Assembly: GCA_014773175.1 (NCBI GenBank)
Contig: VXCM01000807.1
Coordinates: 62,001 to 126,000 of the forward strand
Length of the DNA stretch: 64,000 nt
Reading direction: 5' to 3'
Source: Lucifuga dentata
Taxonomy: Eukaryota > Chordata > Actinopteri > Ophidiiformes > Bythitidae
Made by a program: the position numbers and the translations under genes. Within the stretch, counting starts at the first letter, position 1; every line of letters starts with the position of its first letter. Shown piece after piece: positions 24,060 to 38,233 of the stretch. The notes beneath the pieces were generated by a model, which ran no database searches, was not told where the DNA came from, and saw nothing but the letters and a program-made list of their open reading frames with translations.

Positions 24060-27000
24060 ACAAAACCATACTTGCATGTGCATTAAAAGAAGAAGCGTCT
24101 GCACTCTAGCTGCAGTACATCCACTCCTCTTCAACTGTTGACACTCTTCTTACTCAAACTCCTCCAATTTCTGAAGTGTGACAAATGAGATGTGTCGTCC
24201 ACATTTCCTGGGAGAGCCAGCCCTTCCTAGAAGAAGCCTAGCTTATGATGCCTGCAAACCTCTCTACCAGAGATAGATCAGTCTCTCAGGGTAATGGCAC
24301 AGGTCACAAGGCTGTCATGGCCCAGAGAAAAGCTCAATGGGAGTACTCCATATTCTGACCTGAAAAATTCATCAAAGATGACAGCATCAGGAAATCTAAA
24401 ATCGGATGTCTGAAAGCCTGTATGCATAAACATTTTAGTAAGATATAACTAAGGATCAGCAGGATCATCTTTTCTCTGATGTTACAGTATATATTTGTGT
24501 ATACATGCTGTTTTTCTTTGCTATGAGCTCTGGTCCACTCTTTCTCAGACACATTCCCAGGTCCACAAATTCAGCTGGGTGAAAAAGAGGGGACCTGGCA
24601 GCCCACCTCAAAACAGCATGCCAAAGCCATTAGTGTATAATGGTCCAGTCAGGATTACTGCTAGGGCCTGGAGAGCTGAGAAGGGAACACAGCACTCACT
24701 TGTTTGTTTGTTTTACAAGGCTCTGCTCTGTTCAGTCTGCAAGGTGCCAGTGGGCTTTGTGTAGTTTAATTCACCGTCGATTCACACTGTCTGGAGTGTC
24801 AACAATTGTGGGTAGTCTCTGGCCACTACACATTTGTTTTCAAGAAATATGTCAAAATAACTAGGTTTGGACACTGAATTCACTTTAATAAATCTAAGAT
24901 AAACTCCTTGATTTCTTCTAAAATACAGGATGCCACTCAGGATGCACGCAGGATGCCTTGCGATGCCACTCAGTTACAGCTCAACACTTTGTCCAAAGGA
25001 AACTGCACCTACTCGTTCAAGTATGATAAATTTGATGTCATTTGTTGTATTATTTACCATTGAGATAAAGAGTGCACTTCCCCATCATCAATCAACCTAC
25101 TTCCACCACTTGATTATTTTCCAGAAGAGCTTTCATAACAAAATGGAAATGGTAATATTGATTTGTGTGTTTTCTTAAAGACTTTCTGTAGCATTTATTA
25201 AATTGCATTATAAAAGGCCAGAGGATCAGAGGCATAGGCAGACAAAAAGTGCTAAGCCACAAAGCATTTTCCCATTCTTTGTCAGCTCACTAGTCTTATT
25301 TAAGTTTTATAAATAGACAATTTTCTGTGTGTAGTGTAGGTCTCAGAAAAAAAGGGATGGGTGTTGTAGTTCCATGTATAATGATTTTATGAAGCCGTAA
25401 GTCTGACGAGAGGTAGTATTTCTTTTGGAGGAGGTGATGGCTTTTCAAAGTGAATGAACAGTTGACTAAAAACAGTTTGGACCTGACTTTGACATGAGAA
25501 CTGAACTGAAATCAAACAAATGGTGTTTCTGGAACCAGGCTAATCTTAATTTATTTGAAAAATGAAGTGTGGAACTCTAAATTGCAAAATTACACTGTTC
25601 TAGCTTGACTCTCTGCTTTGAGCATTTGTGTGCATGAAAACTGCATCCAGTCAGTGCATATTATACATTATGCACAGGACTGACTCAGCAAGAGCTTCCA
25701 TATTGTCTGTGCCCATCAGAGAAAGGACCACACACATCTCTCTCTCTATTTCAGCTGCACACAGAACATTTACAGCCCCATCAAGATTCCCACAGTACTT
25801 CAGCAAACAAACAGATAGCGGCTGACTGCTCAAGCATATGCCTTTAAATCACATCACTAAATCCTTTATAAATCACTGATGAGGATATGTAAAAGTGCTA
25901 TCAGAACACCACATATGTACTAAGTGTCATACTGTTTTTTGTGTCTACATGAGTGCACCTATTTGTGTGTATGTGTGTGCAAATTCCAGTCTGTAATAAA
26001 CTGCATGTGTACCTGTATGGGGACATAAATCTCTACTTCCTCTTTTTGCAGGTGGAGGGATTTGCATTGCAGAGTCTGTTCTAGAGGAGACTGAGGTCAG
26101 CCCCTTGGGCAGGTTTTCTACCATTAGCTTGTAAAATGCTTGCTTTGTCAGTGAAATTCCCAAAGGGCTCTAGTTTCCCATGTAGAAGAAATGAGGGGAT
26201 CCACATGGACAAGGAAAGTACACAGGAACATGAGACAGCCTTTGCTGACACTGCAGTGGGCTTCTGTCTGTGAGACAACACACCCAACTGCACAAAGCCA
26301 TTAAGAACGGACCATCACGCTGATAGCCAGCCAGGAAAGCAGGCTTAGAGCAAAGCAAACAGGATGGGGTACGAGATTTAAGAGATGCTGGGTGTTCTCT
26401 GGGGAAGCAAGCTGCAACTCCATGAGCGACAGAAAGCCATCTTCTCTTGTCACACACTCACCAGGGCTCACTGAGGCTCAGATGACATAAAGAAAATATA
26501 CTGTCTTAAAGCCCTGTGCCTCTCTTGCCTAAATGATATATGACGTGATAATGAACGAAGACAATGTAGTAATAATATGTTGTCATTCTGTCATGCAGTT
26601 ATGTCTCTGGCACAGGTATATCATGATGTACAGTTTAAACAGGACAGGAAAGTGACAGGAGCTCTCTGACTGGACCACCCAGTATCTTTTTTACAGACAC
26701 ATTCACTTCAAACTGTGACTTTGTGTGTGTTTGTGTGCTGTGTGCAGAAGAGCAAAGTGAATTTAATTCAGTACTGCATTTAAGGACACATTTTAGGAAG
26801 TGGTAGCTGAGGTTTTAGTTGCGCTTTTAAATTTTGGGAGACTTCATCTACTTTACTTCAATTCACATGGAAACTTTATGCATTTGACATCTGCAGTTAT
26901 TTGTTACTTTGACAGATTGGCATTCAATAAGAAATAAGCTGATACAATGTCACCAATATCATCTTTCTTTTTCTTTTTGGTCCTTCATTCCTTCTGTTGT

Positions 27001-27269
27001 TTCTTATCTTGTTTTTTCTTTTCGACCTTCCTTCTATCTGTCCTTCCTTATTTCCTTATTTTTTCCTTCTTTCTTTCTTTCCATTGGTTCTGCAATTAAT
27101 CTAAAATGAAAATCCTCAAAACAGATTTATGATGCTTTAACTTGTCAGCAAAACTAAAATCTAATCTTCATATTAAGTACTTTTACTACGGATACTTTTG
27201 TTAATTAATACATGTTTGCTTTTATTTAAAAAAATTCAAATGCAAGTCACTTTTGCTTGTGTGGTATCA

Positions 27270-27300
<31 letters not shown>
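27270..27300. repeat. (AT)n followed by poly-T
   Basis: About eight AT units then a T-run. Confidence 0.9.
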
Positions 27301-27796
27301 CGGTAAATAAAGGACTTCAATACTTTTTACAGCAGTGATTCTATGCATATGTGAGAGAATGAAAATGTCTGTTTGCTTGTTCCAATAAGAAACTGGATTT
27401 AAACATGCATCTATATGTATTCTTACAGATATCCAGTATCTTTTTGTGTGTGTATGTGTGAGTGCATGCGCATTGCTGCGTTTATTACACTATTATACAT
27501 ACAGATGTGTAACAGTGAGCATGCACGCCTGTGTGCACAGAATCTGAAACAGCTTTAATCAAACCACATGCTAACATAGTTAAAAGGTTTTTTTAGGAAA
27601 AGGTGGAAGGAATCTGAGTAAAAATACACAAAGCAAAATTGTTTTGTCATTTTTCACACCTGACAACACAGAAACAAAACTGTCTCAAAACAAAACTTTG
27701 GTCCTGAACCCATCAGAATCACCGTATTACCCGCATATCCAGGCCAAACAGTTACTTGTTTACCTAGCCATGTGACTAAAGCTACAGTATCTCTAG

Positions 27797-27804
27797 TGAC
27801 GTCA
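27797..27804. promoter_or_regulatory. Perfect CRE palindrome TGACGTCA
   Basis: The full CREB/ATF consensus in intron 1, followed by ACATTCCAGGAATT, a TEAD-like motif. Sequence match only. Confidence 0.35.
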
Positions 27805-28157
27805 GCTTACATTCCAGGAATTCATCAGTCTCAGTTCTCACTGATACTGTCTTAGATGCTGCTGAACAGAAGGAGTAGAGATCATACATTATAAAAATGT
27901 GCAGTCATTCACACGGCCTGTATTTGCTATATTTATCTTTTCCTGATAAAACAAATAAGCACTACTTTGTGTTTGCCATCTGTTTTCATAAGCATTTGTG
28001 TGCAGCTATTGGTTGAAACTGTCTTCCTGTTCCACTTAAACCATGGAATTCATAAATAATTACAAAACTGCTGTCAAGAGATGGAAATAGAATGAAAACA
28101 AACTCATCCCATCAATATGGATGAGTGTGGATTAATATTTAGCTCTGTTTCTTAGCG

Positions 28158-28180
28158 TTTTTTTTTTTTTTTTTTTTTTT
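28158..28180. repeat. Poly-T tract
   Basis: A T-run of about 23 nt followed by GTTTGTTTGTGTG; homopolymer of uncertain length. Confidence 0.9.
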
Positions 28181-28481
28181 GTTTGTTTGTGTGTTTGGTT
28201 TTTTTTTTTGCTTATGCTAGGGATAATCCACAAAGAAGTTAAGAAAACTGGGCTTAGAGTGAAAATCCTGACTTCACTTAACTTAAACTGTTGATTTAGG
28301 TTTAAGGTAATCCACACAGCAGAGCTAACTGAAACCTCAACATGTTGGTGTATGCACGTCCATGGCTTTAAACCACAGCCCTGAGAGGTCAAACACCCGA
28401 TCACATCAATCATGCTGAAGAAGAAACAGAATTAGAGGGAGAGCTGAAATACTTCAGCACATACAGTACATTGCATAAATT

Positions 28482-28482
28482 N
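28482..28482. other. Assembly gap (single N) before poly-A
   Basis: N in AAATT-N-TAAAA context, followed by an A-run to 28501. Confidence 0.9.
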
Positions 28483-28811
28483 TAAAAAAAAAAAAAAAAA
28501 ACAGTATGAAGAATGAAATTATTACAGAGATAAAGGAAAAACATTTTATTGCTGTATCAGAAAGGCTAAAAATTAATTTACATGTACTGTAGCCTCCATA
28601 TGATGGAATACTGTTAAATACTCTTCAGACTACTTGCATGAAACTCTTAACTTGCATTTTCAGTAAAAGTTAAATCCTGTTTAGTTTCTGTCATCTTCAT
28701 TAACCCTATATGTCATTTAAAAAGAGAGTAATGAAAATACTAGCTTAATAATATAAACGTGTTTTCACGTGTGAACTGATGTATTTTTGAGTACAACTTA
28801 ATTACCAAATA

Positions 28812-28983
28812 AATCAATTTACAATCACATCATCTAGGTCTGCTCAGACTAAGCTTATTCCAGTTTACAGAGATTTCAATTTAATTGAGGTGCATACATG
28901 ACATTTGAAAAAAAAAAAATCTATTTATTGCCTTAATCCAAGTACAACTGAAGTTTTAATGTGCATGTAAATGTACTGACTCA
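28812..28983 (-). repeat. Diverged DNA-transposon-like repeat, copy B
   Basis: Aligns with copy A at 2078-2235 through CAATTTACAATCACATCATC, GATTTCAA, TATTTATTGCCTTAATCC and TGCATGTAAATGTACTGA. The minus-strand end (TCAGTACATTTACATGCACA) is the kind of terminus seen in common short teleost elements. It is non-coding. Confidence 0.55.
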
Positions 28984-30075
28984 AACACAGTGATGACTTC
29001 ACTGTTTCTATGTAGGCCTACAAATGATTTGAATAATTTACTTATCACAGATTGTTAGGTACCAGTCATGTAATTAGTTTGTCTACTTCTATTTGAGATA
29101 GTAGTTGGTGTATACTGTGAAGGTTTTACTTGTAAATATATCCGTATGATGTTACAGAAACAAATTCCACTTCACGAATTTGATCATGAATATTAAAAAA
29201 CAGAATACACCAGAGTATCAGTGCTGTTAAGAGAAACAAACAGCCTATCTGTCCGTCTCCCTTTCCTCCGTGATAAAATGGTGACTTTGTATTTCACATT
29301 CTGCTGATCAAAACCACAAAACACTCAGAATGGAGAAAGTTTAAGACAACACAACTCTAAAAGGGTTCATAAATTCTCAGAATATCCTAAACAGTGCACT
29401 CTGCAGCACAGCTAAAGAAACAATTTGCAGAGACCTCTGCCTTTTACATTTTGCTCTCCACGCCACGGACCAAAGACACTAGAGAACAGTATCTTGCTAC
29501 CAGCTGAAGACTCAAGGAGAGGAGAAAGCATGATGGAGAGTCATGGAATCAGAATAGACTTTTTACCTCAGTCAGTCACTGTCCGTTGCTCACTTGTTAT
29601 CCTCTTAATTGGTCAATCAGTAACAATGACACAATAATTAATAAAACAATGAGAGGAAAGATTAATCCTGGTTTTAATATCATGTTCAGCAGAGGTTCAC
29701 ATTGCATTATGTGTGACAAAAGGGAGCCTGTAGCCTGAAGCCAGTGTGACGTCTCATTTATAATAGCTAAATTGCTGTACACCATGTAAAAGTAGAATCA
29801 AATATTGTTTTCTCAACGCTAGATAAAGGACACCCATCAGCCAGTATTGGTTTAACAATCTTGGCTTGAAAATGCTCAATTGGAAAGGATAATCCAGTGT
29901 AATGGGAAGTGGTTCAAATAATTAGCGAGGTAGACTGAAAGAGGGGTATCATAAAACTGAGCCATAAAAATGCACGGTAGGTAGGGTTGTACAATATAAG
30001 ACCTGTAAATACAACATGGCCACCCAGGAGTTAAAAACCGCAGAATCTGGGCAAATGGTCACTTGTTTCCATCAG

Positions 30076-30110
30076 AAAAAAAAAAAAAAAATNAAAAAAA
30101 AAAAAAAAAA
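30076..30110. repeat. Poly-A with single N at 30093
   Basis: A-run, AT, N, A-run. The symmetric arrangement suggests one homopolymer read into from both sides. Confidence 0.9.
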
Positions 30111-31083
30111 TCTGCATGTTTATTAGACTGAGCACATTAATCTAATGGAAAACAGACCCCAAAACAAATTAGTTCTCTCGTCTAACCAGATTAGCACTGC
30201 TGCACCAGCCTGAACCAAATGGATCTGGGGGGATAAAATGGAGGTGGAGGGGGTATGAACGGGGACTTCACAGATCTGGCAGTCTCTTCGAGTGTCACAC
30301 TGTAAAACGCTGAAGCTGACAATGGGGTAAGAAACCACAGACAGATCTCAGCCAGCCTGCATCCTCATTCAGCCCGCTCAGTGTCAATGATTCCAACATT
30401 CAGAAGTAATCAGACAGCAGTAATGAGCTGTCAAAAGCTGGAAGCCAAAAGCTGTGTGATGCCTGTCAGGTCAAAGGGAGATTGTTTTCGTCAAACAGTG
30501 CATTTTCCATGTGTCACATTTCATTCCAATCTTTCATACAGCATGGCACTAACGGTAGATAAACAATGATGGATTGCTAATGTGGTAGCATTGCTAATAA
30601 GAATGATTCCCATACAAAACATTCTTCCATTCAAATTTTGTGCATATAGTCCAACTCAGAACACCCTATTTGTGGCGTGTAAGTATGTCCAGCTTCTCCA
30701 GCGCTCACCTTGCCTTGTCCTTGACTGGATTTGATGCTGACTTTGAGCTGGCAGAGCCATGCTAAACCGAGCAAATTGGGAGGCTGAGTTGGCAGAATGA
30801 GCCTTGCCTCTGGTGATACAACCCTGAAATATGGTTCAATAGGTTATAGTTCATGTTCTCAATGGCCCATGATCTCAACTAAAAACTCCAGTCATGTGCA
30901 ACAGTGCACTAATGGGTCTCACTCTGTCCCTTGGCCTTTGAAATAAGTCAAGGCCAGATCAGCCAGAAATGCAGCCATGACTCGAGGGTGAGCAGCATTT
31001 TTATGGCCATCATCTGGCACAGCTACTTTTCTGGCACACTGAACAGAATCGCACACAACTACATTCATGAACACCCTTTGTAT

Positions 31084-31118
31084 TCTCTCTCTCTCTCTCT
31101 CTCTCTCTCCCTCTCTCT
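31084..31118. repeat. (CT)n microsatellite
   Basis: CT dinucleotides with one CCC interruption. Confidence 0.95.
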
Positions 31119-32514
31119 TTCACACACACCTGTGTCAGACAGCTTGCTTTTCACTGTGGTGTAACTGATTGAGAAATAAGGATGGATGTGTGTGATGGGT
31201 GCTGTTGATTAGTAGCAGGAGACACGGGACTGGTTCAGCTCCTGACCCCAACATGTCTTCCAGACAACCACTCAGCTAGTCTCCTGAACTAAATGAGTGA
31301 CAGATTCACACGTCCCTATGACAGAGGGGCGGTGGTGTATCAGAACTGGTCTACTGTTTGAAAGGCAGCAAATATCTTTTCCGTACCAGTGATACACTGT
31401 TTTCAACTGGGGAAGGAAATGGGTTGGAAATGGGCAGCGCAATGCTTTCAGCCCCTGCCTCTCTGAGCAATGACAACAGACATAACACAGAGCCATTAAC
31501 TGCTTTGCTGTGTGAGTGTTTGGCTTGCCAGACAGACTGGCCTGCTGCTAGCTAGAGATCTAGGCTGGCCTGGTTATTGACATTTTGATGGTTTTCCAGC
31601 TGGGAAAAAGTCTGACTCTGGACTCTTGTGGCTTTTCAGCTATCTTGCTTAAAAATCTTTTTGTAAGATAGAATTACCAGACACACAGGTATTGAAGGCC
31701 CACTGATCATTTGAGTGATTCACATAACTCAATGTGTCCCACCTAAAGTGAACTTCATTACAGATGAAATGATAGAGTATGTGTACAACCACCATAAAAT
31801 TAGACAAACGACTCCTAAATTGGGTCATTCATCAATTTTTTTTTCCTTGAAATATACCTTTCACCATCCTCTTTCTCAATTCAAATACAAACTAAAATGT
31901 GAAGCTGTCTTATCGTCCTTCAGCACCCTGGGGATGCTGGAGCTGCATTAATCTTATGTAGGTTACACAAGGGAATATTTTTCATTTTCATCCAAATATA
32001 CGTCAGCCTGTCCTCTAACCCAAACACGGACAGAGAAAGGAGAAGGGAAAAGTGTATTGAGGAATAGCCCATAGTATAGAGAGAGAGAGACAGAGAGAGG
32101 TCATTTGTTCAGTGAAATTCAGCAGTGCATGAAAGGCAGCGAGAAAAATGAATACATCTGGTGTGAAATAGGAGAGGTGGTTCGCCGGGCATTACAGAGT
32201 TTGGAGAAGAGAGGAGAATGGAAAGGACAGAAAGTAAAATGGGGAATAATTGCAAAAGTAAAAGAAACTGGGAGACAAGAAGAAACAGAGGATGACTAAA
32301 GAGGGAGAGCCTTAGAATGAGAAAGAAAGATGGAGATAAAAGGTGAAAGAGAACAAAGTCCAGAGCTCTAATCATAAGAACACATTGTGAAACTATAGAG
32401 TAGAGAGGTGATTTTCACTGGAGGAGTAATGTCTCCATCCGGAGCTTTCAGCGCACATAGGACGAGATGTGTGTTGGGGGGATGAACGCACCTCCCCAGA
32501 GTGGGGAGCACTGT

Positions 32515-32591
32515 GTTACCATGGAAACAGCTCTGACGTCAGAGCAGGCATTATGTGATTACTCATAGAGTCTGTTGAGGAGCAGGCCAAT
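32515..32591. promoter_or_regulatory. Candidate X-box / CRE / CCAAT cluster in intron 1
   Basis: In 77 bp there is GTTACCATGGAAAC (32515-32528), close to the palindromic RFX X-box. Next comes the perfect 16-bp palindrome GCTCTGACGTCAGAGC (32530-32545), which contains the full CREB/ATF site TGACGTCA. Then comes CCAAT (32587-32591), an NF-Y-type box. RFX-CREB-NF-Y site trios are known from promoter modules. No transcript start or ORF is visible beside it, so it could be an intronic enhancer or an alternative promoter of pde3a. The grouping is seen in the sequence; the function is inferred. Confidence 0.4.
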
Positions 32592-34596
32592 AAAACAGGG
32601 ACCATTACTCACACACAGGGAGATGGCCAGGGCTCAGGTTACACACAAGTCTGCAGGCTCACACACACACACACATTAAAAAGCATGTGCATATTAACAT
32701 TCACATGTACACACATAGCACCAGAAAAAAATAAAGAATCATTCTAGCAAAGAAGCAGAATGATGATACACATCTAACCATACAAGAAATTGTATGAATG
32801 CATTTTTAATATCAAATAAGTAGAACCAGTAAAATTGTTGTAGTTTTACAAGGGCTTCTGATTTGGAATGCTGAAAGTGCAATTTCAACATTTACTTCAT
32901 TACCTTGGTGCTTAGGAATGAAGCAATAACCTGAGCACTCATAGCTCCATAAAGACCTCAGAGCAAAGCCTCAACACAAGTGTCCCTTCGGTGACTGCAG
33001 ACCACAAGTCCAACTCTCAGTCCCAACCATGAGCAGCGCAAACACTCCCTCATCAGCACAACCACAACCAGGCAACATCTCCATGTTCTACATTCCACAC
33101 ACTTTGACCCATGTCTAGCAAAGTACATCAAATATGCACGTTCTCATGTACACAATTATGCGTCACAACAGACGCACACTTCCTCTCTCCATCTCCCACA
33201 CATTCTCCTCTGGGAGTTAAAATACTTTAAGAGCTGATAAGGATCCAAGCAAACAGGGTGGATAAACAGTTACTCTCGTAATTAAGGACCACTGGCCAAT
33301 CGGATCAGAGTATGTGGAGACAAACTGTGTGACCCAGACTCCATTACTAGAGCCATATGCATTCCTAACACAAAGACTATTAGGTAAGACCAGAAAGGCG
33401 GTAAAAGTCACCAGAATCCACGTACAGACTCACAAGCTCAACAAGCTAACACTCATTTAAACTGTGGTCGAAGTAAATGCATTTTCTCTATAAAATCTAT
33501 CAAGGCTCTGGTTTCAAGAAAGCACAACAAAAAGAGACACACACATCTTGATTAAGGGTTATATCAAAAAAAAGTCTTGAGTCTTCAATATCGCTTGATT
33601 GTGAGTTTCCTTTTACTGATGTCTCAGTTTGAAATGACACTTTTCAGCCCTTTTTACAGTTAATATTAAAATATGCGCTCTGTATCTGGACATGTTCTCT
33701 GGATAATGACATCGGATGTCAGAAGTTGCATTTACACCCATTAACACACATTCTTGTTATCTGGTTTGTGCCTGCATCATGAGCAGATGTCAGGAGGCAT
33801 GTTGTTACACTATGAAAGCCTTCGTTGCTCCATGGATGAGCCACCATTCCATCCATATTTTAAAAATAACAAATAACTTTTTTGTGTGGGCTATCTCTGT
33901 TTGCATTCCAGGTACAGGCACCAATTTACGGCAAGTCAAAACAAGGGTGAGCGAAACCGGGAAGATGAGGTAGGGTGAAGTTTTCAACTTGTGGTCGGAT
34001 TTTATCTTATGAAATGTGTTCCAGCTGTAGGGAATGCATTTACATCCAATTGTAATGCATTCTGCACTTACTTACACCCTGCATAAACAAGCATTTTTCC
34101 TTATATGAATTAGTGTATCTAAATCATTGCATTTTATAAATGTAGCCTTAAAACTTTCCTTGGAAAAAATGTCATTAGCACTGATAAGGAAGAGCTAAAG
34201 CCACATTACTATGTAACTGCAGTTGGGGGACTTCGGTGGCTTAAATCTCTGTTTTTGTACAAGTGCTACATGTGTCTGTTATGCCCAATGTCAGTTTCTC
34301 CTCAGTCCAGTATCTGTACTTTCAGATAGCGTGCATGACGCAAGTTCTGTTATTGCATTTGGAAGAAGTGCTCCATGTCACTTCTGTGCCACAAACGTGA
34401 CTGAGGTCTGGCCAAAACCTGACATGCTATCTACATCATCACTAATTTGATTACACTGATACCACATCTGAGTTGATCTGATTACAGGCTTACAAGCACA
34501 ATAGCTCTCTCTGTCACTGCACAGTCTGCAAGTGTGTCTTATTTGTGCACTAATTAGCAAGTATACATACATTCATATATCTAAATGAAAACAGAA

Positions 34597-34622
34597 GTGT
34601 GTGTGTGTGTGTGTGTGTGTGT
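34597..34622. repeat. (GT)n microsatellite
   Basis: Thirteen GT units. Confidence 0.95.
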
Positions 34623-35424
34623 CCATCATAGATGCAAACTGTATGTATTGAAAGAAGCTGCAGACCACCTGGCAGGGCAGAAATCTTAATGATTGTTATA
34701 TTCATGCAACCTCCTGCACAGCCACAGCCACAGCCTGAAGCTCTGACCAGGTGCTGGGACACAAAACATCTTCAAACAGCATGAACTGGATTCTCCCAGA
34801 GGGCCGTGACTCTCGTAATATCACCATGACCAAGGGCATACCACCTAAGAAGGCATTTTGCTTTACAACTCATAATATTACTTCTAACTGACTTTTTTTT
34901 TGTTATCATGTGGGAGGTTTCACAAACAAGCTGAAGCAAGATTTGCTAGGGTTACTTTCCAAATGTAATCCACTAAAGATTTCTGATTGCATGTTTAAAG
35001 CTCTAATCATATTGGTTTACTGTGTGTAGTGGGGTTTTTTTTCTGATTGTTCTTAATTAAATTTAGGTTTCATTGCATCAAAAAATTGTAGCGTATTATA
35101 TCATTGCACATGGACTGTTACTATTTAACAACCATCACGACCAACTACTATTCAGGAGAAATTACCTTAACATGATTTAACTCCTTCAAATGCAGGAATG
35201 AACCTGCCAAACATCAGCTCGAGTAAATAACTAACAACTCCGTAACTATCAACCATCCATCCCAAAACTCCTGTCACAGAACATCTAAAACCAAACTCAA
35301 CCTGAGTAATATGTGGCTGGGCTTCCTTCTGCAGTAAAATAACTATTATATAAAATATAAAATAAAGTAGATGAGAGTCTTTGAACAATGTTCCCGCAGA
35401 GTAGGACTTGATCTATGGTTTGTA

Positions 35425-35454
35425 TAGAATAGAATAGAATAGAATAGAATAGAA
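35425..35454. repeat. (TAGAA)n pentanucleotide repeat
   Basis: Six TAGAA units. The complementary pentamer recurs as (ATTCT)n at 60817-60851. Confidence 0.95.
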
Positions 35455-35739
35455 ATACAGAAGGTTTAGTTTAAGATCGGTTTTGTCTGGATTTTATATT
35501 TCCACACTCGGAAAAAGAGGTTGAATTCCTTGCTCAAAGTGACAGTGCCTTATATATACAACAGTAAACTAGTAAGGAATAAAATGGGCAGAAAGTCCAA
35601 AGGAGCTGTTGAAAATCCTGGAAACCGGCAGACTACCTCAAAGCAATCAAAAATAAAAGCAATAAATGATGATGCTTCCGAGTATTTATGTTGCAAATTC
35701 CATATTTATAATATGGATTTACTAGGATTTTTTTTCATT

Positions 35740-35790
35740 CTTGTTTTTTTTTTTTATTGTTTGTTTTTTTGANTTTTTTTTTTTTTTTTA
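35740..35790. repeat. T-rich tract with single N at 35773
   Basis: Runs of T with occasional G or A and one assembly N. Confidence 0.85.
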
Positions 35791-36400
35791 TTATAATAGA
35801 AAATAATGAATCCTAAATACATCCATTACACATTTTAACAGGAATGCCTCTTTGGCACAATGGCAGAAAAACAGTAAGAACAGTTCAAAGTAAGATACAG
35901 AGGCAGAACAGTTGGCCCAGTAGGGAGTATCCTGGCCTGGCCTCTCACTGGGGCCATACTTGGTCCAGTCAACTCAGACCCAGCAACACAAATATACTAA
36001 TGAAACACAGCTGCAGGGCCTGCACAGACGGCCTCCTCCTCACTTCCCAAAAAGCTTTTTGCAAAACACTCCCTTACGCTCCCACTCCTCGAGTTACTTC
36101 CTCAGTCACTCCTCTTGTCTCCCTAATGTCAAAGGGGTAGACCTACACTTTAGAAAGCCTTTTCAGTGACCATTACAGTAGGGTGGACTTTTCCTGTCAT
36201 AATAATCATGTTGCTACTGAGAGAGGCCCCACTCTCTCCCACACTGCTACTTGTGATCCTCAGACTTTTTTGAAATAAACATCTAAATTTGAAGGCTTGT
36301 GACTCATCTATTTGTAAAAACATGCATAAAATCCAAAAGGTGACAACTATGATAATGAAATACAAATAAGCTAAGAAGGCTTCAAGGAAGATCCAGGAGG

Positions 36401-36402
<2 letters not shown>

Positions 36403-36442
<40 letters not shown>
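36403..36442. repeat. (GT)n microsatellite
   Basis: Twenty GT units, uninterrupted. Confidence 0.95.
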
Positions 36443-36445
<3 letters not shown>

Positions 36446-38194
36446 AATGTGTTTGAGCAGCATCACGACAAATGTGTGAAAGTGAGAGCTCTGCCCTTGG
36501 CCAATGCAATGCTACCTGGACAGTGATGAAGGGCACTGCAGACTTTGGAGTATACGTGCGCAGCTTTCAGTGTGTGTGTATGTGTGTGCATGCATCTGTG
36601 CAACATGCATCACATCCCATAATGCTTTTTCTCAAATGTGACCCCTGGTTCCAGTTCCTTTCCAGCAGCTGACCACCATATGTAAAAGGCCTGCACAGGT
36701 CCACTGAATCCCAGTCTAATGGGCTGCACAGATGCCACTTTCCTGGAACAGTTCCTCCCGTGTGCGTGTGTGTGCGTGTGTGTCTGTGTGTGTGTCCCAG
36801 GCTTTCTCTGCTCAAACAGACTCTAACATTCCACAGATTGCCTTCAATATGTTTCACCACTGTCTGGAAACAATGAAAGGTGTTAGGCGAGAAGAGGGCG
36901 GATCAGAGGAGAGAAACAGTGGAAGAATTGTGGAAAATTGCCACGGTGGGAGAAAGGAAAACACATAGAGGCAAAGTTATGCTGTTGTTTGGACAAGCTT
37001 TGTTGAGGGTAAGTAAAAAAGGAAGTACGCAAACTAACAGCAGGCCAGTTGTGAGGGGTGGAGAGAAGAGGGGAGGAATGGGCACATTATTGACTTAATG
37101 GTAGAATCCAGGCTGTCAAGGGCTTCAGAGACACTGTTTGTGTAATTTGGACTGGGCCTGGTAGAGCGTGCGGTGTGATGATGGAAATCTTACACTCACT
37201 CAAAACAAGCCCAGTGACCTTTTCATCTACTGGCCCTTGAATCAGTCTTAACATTCTGCCAACTTGGAAATAAATGAGCACTTATTACATCTGTGGCAAC
37301 TGGTTCCCTCACACAGGTGCACGTGTTGTGCATCATGTGTACACACATTTTTGTGCATGTGGTAATTTCTGAATGTTGTCTGTTTGGATTTGAATAATCT
37401 CTGTAAGTGTGTAATGTTGTTGGGAGTACTCAGCACCACCCTCAGCAACAGAGTTTACAACAGCGAGGAGCTGAGCGTGACAAGAAACGTAAAGACCTCA
37501 GTCACAGCAAACTGAGTTGCTTCTTGAAGGTGACCAATCTTCATTACGACTGACATTTCAGAAATAATGAGCTCATCATAGACAGTGTGAACAGCCTCTC
37601 ACTAGAGGAGCCACCATTTTGTTTTCTGGACTTTGTCTGAATTCTAAATGCACGAGGAAGAAAAGCCCAACCCAACATCTGCCTGAAGCGATACAGCGTC
37701 TAACTCTTCCCTGGGGAAAAACATACGAATGAAGAGGGCACATCTGTCAAGACAGAGCTAGATTAAAATCTAAACATATCAGCATATCAATAGCACGCAG
37801 CCAGGCTTATGATGGAGATCAATAGGCATTGATGTTTCTCTTTTCCATAGATGTAGGATATTTGACAGATTTTTCTCACTGAGAACTAACTGCCAGCTGC
37901 GACTTGGCAGATACAGCAGCACTGCAATTCTTTTGAAATTGAGAAATGCTCTGACCCTATTACTAATAAAGCCTCTTATATGCAGCACACATGCAATCCA
38001 AAAATATGGCATGTGATCCAGTAGTGAATTTATAATTCGAGTGATCCGAATAATCACAATGAAAGATACCAGGAAAAATGAAAGATGAGCTTCTTACATG
38101 GAGACTCAAGTCAAATCTGATGCTCATATATAAAGCACATACAGGCTCAGGTTTCAGGCTGGATTGTTTCTGACCACTAACTTTCACCATTCTC

Positions 38195-38233
38195 AAAAAA
38201 AAAAAAAAAAAANAAAAAAAAAAAAAAAAAAAA
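38195..38233. repeat. Poly-A with single N at 38213
   Basis: A-runs of about 18-20 nt on each side of an assembly N. Confidence 0.9.

Noticed and set aside
30700..30770. Possible extra pde3a exon ending ...AGGCAAG|GTGAGC on the minus strand
   Set aside because: A good-looking donor, but the translation (MALPAQSQHQIQSRTRQ) has no counterpart in PDE3A and exon 1 already joins exon 2 in frame.
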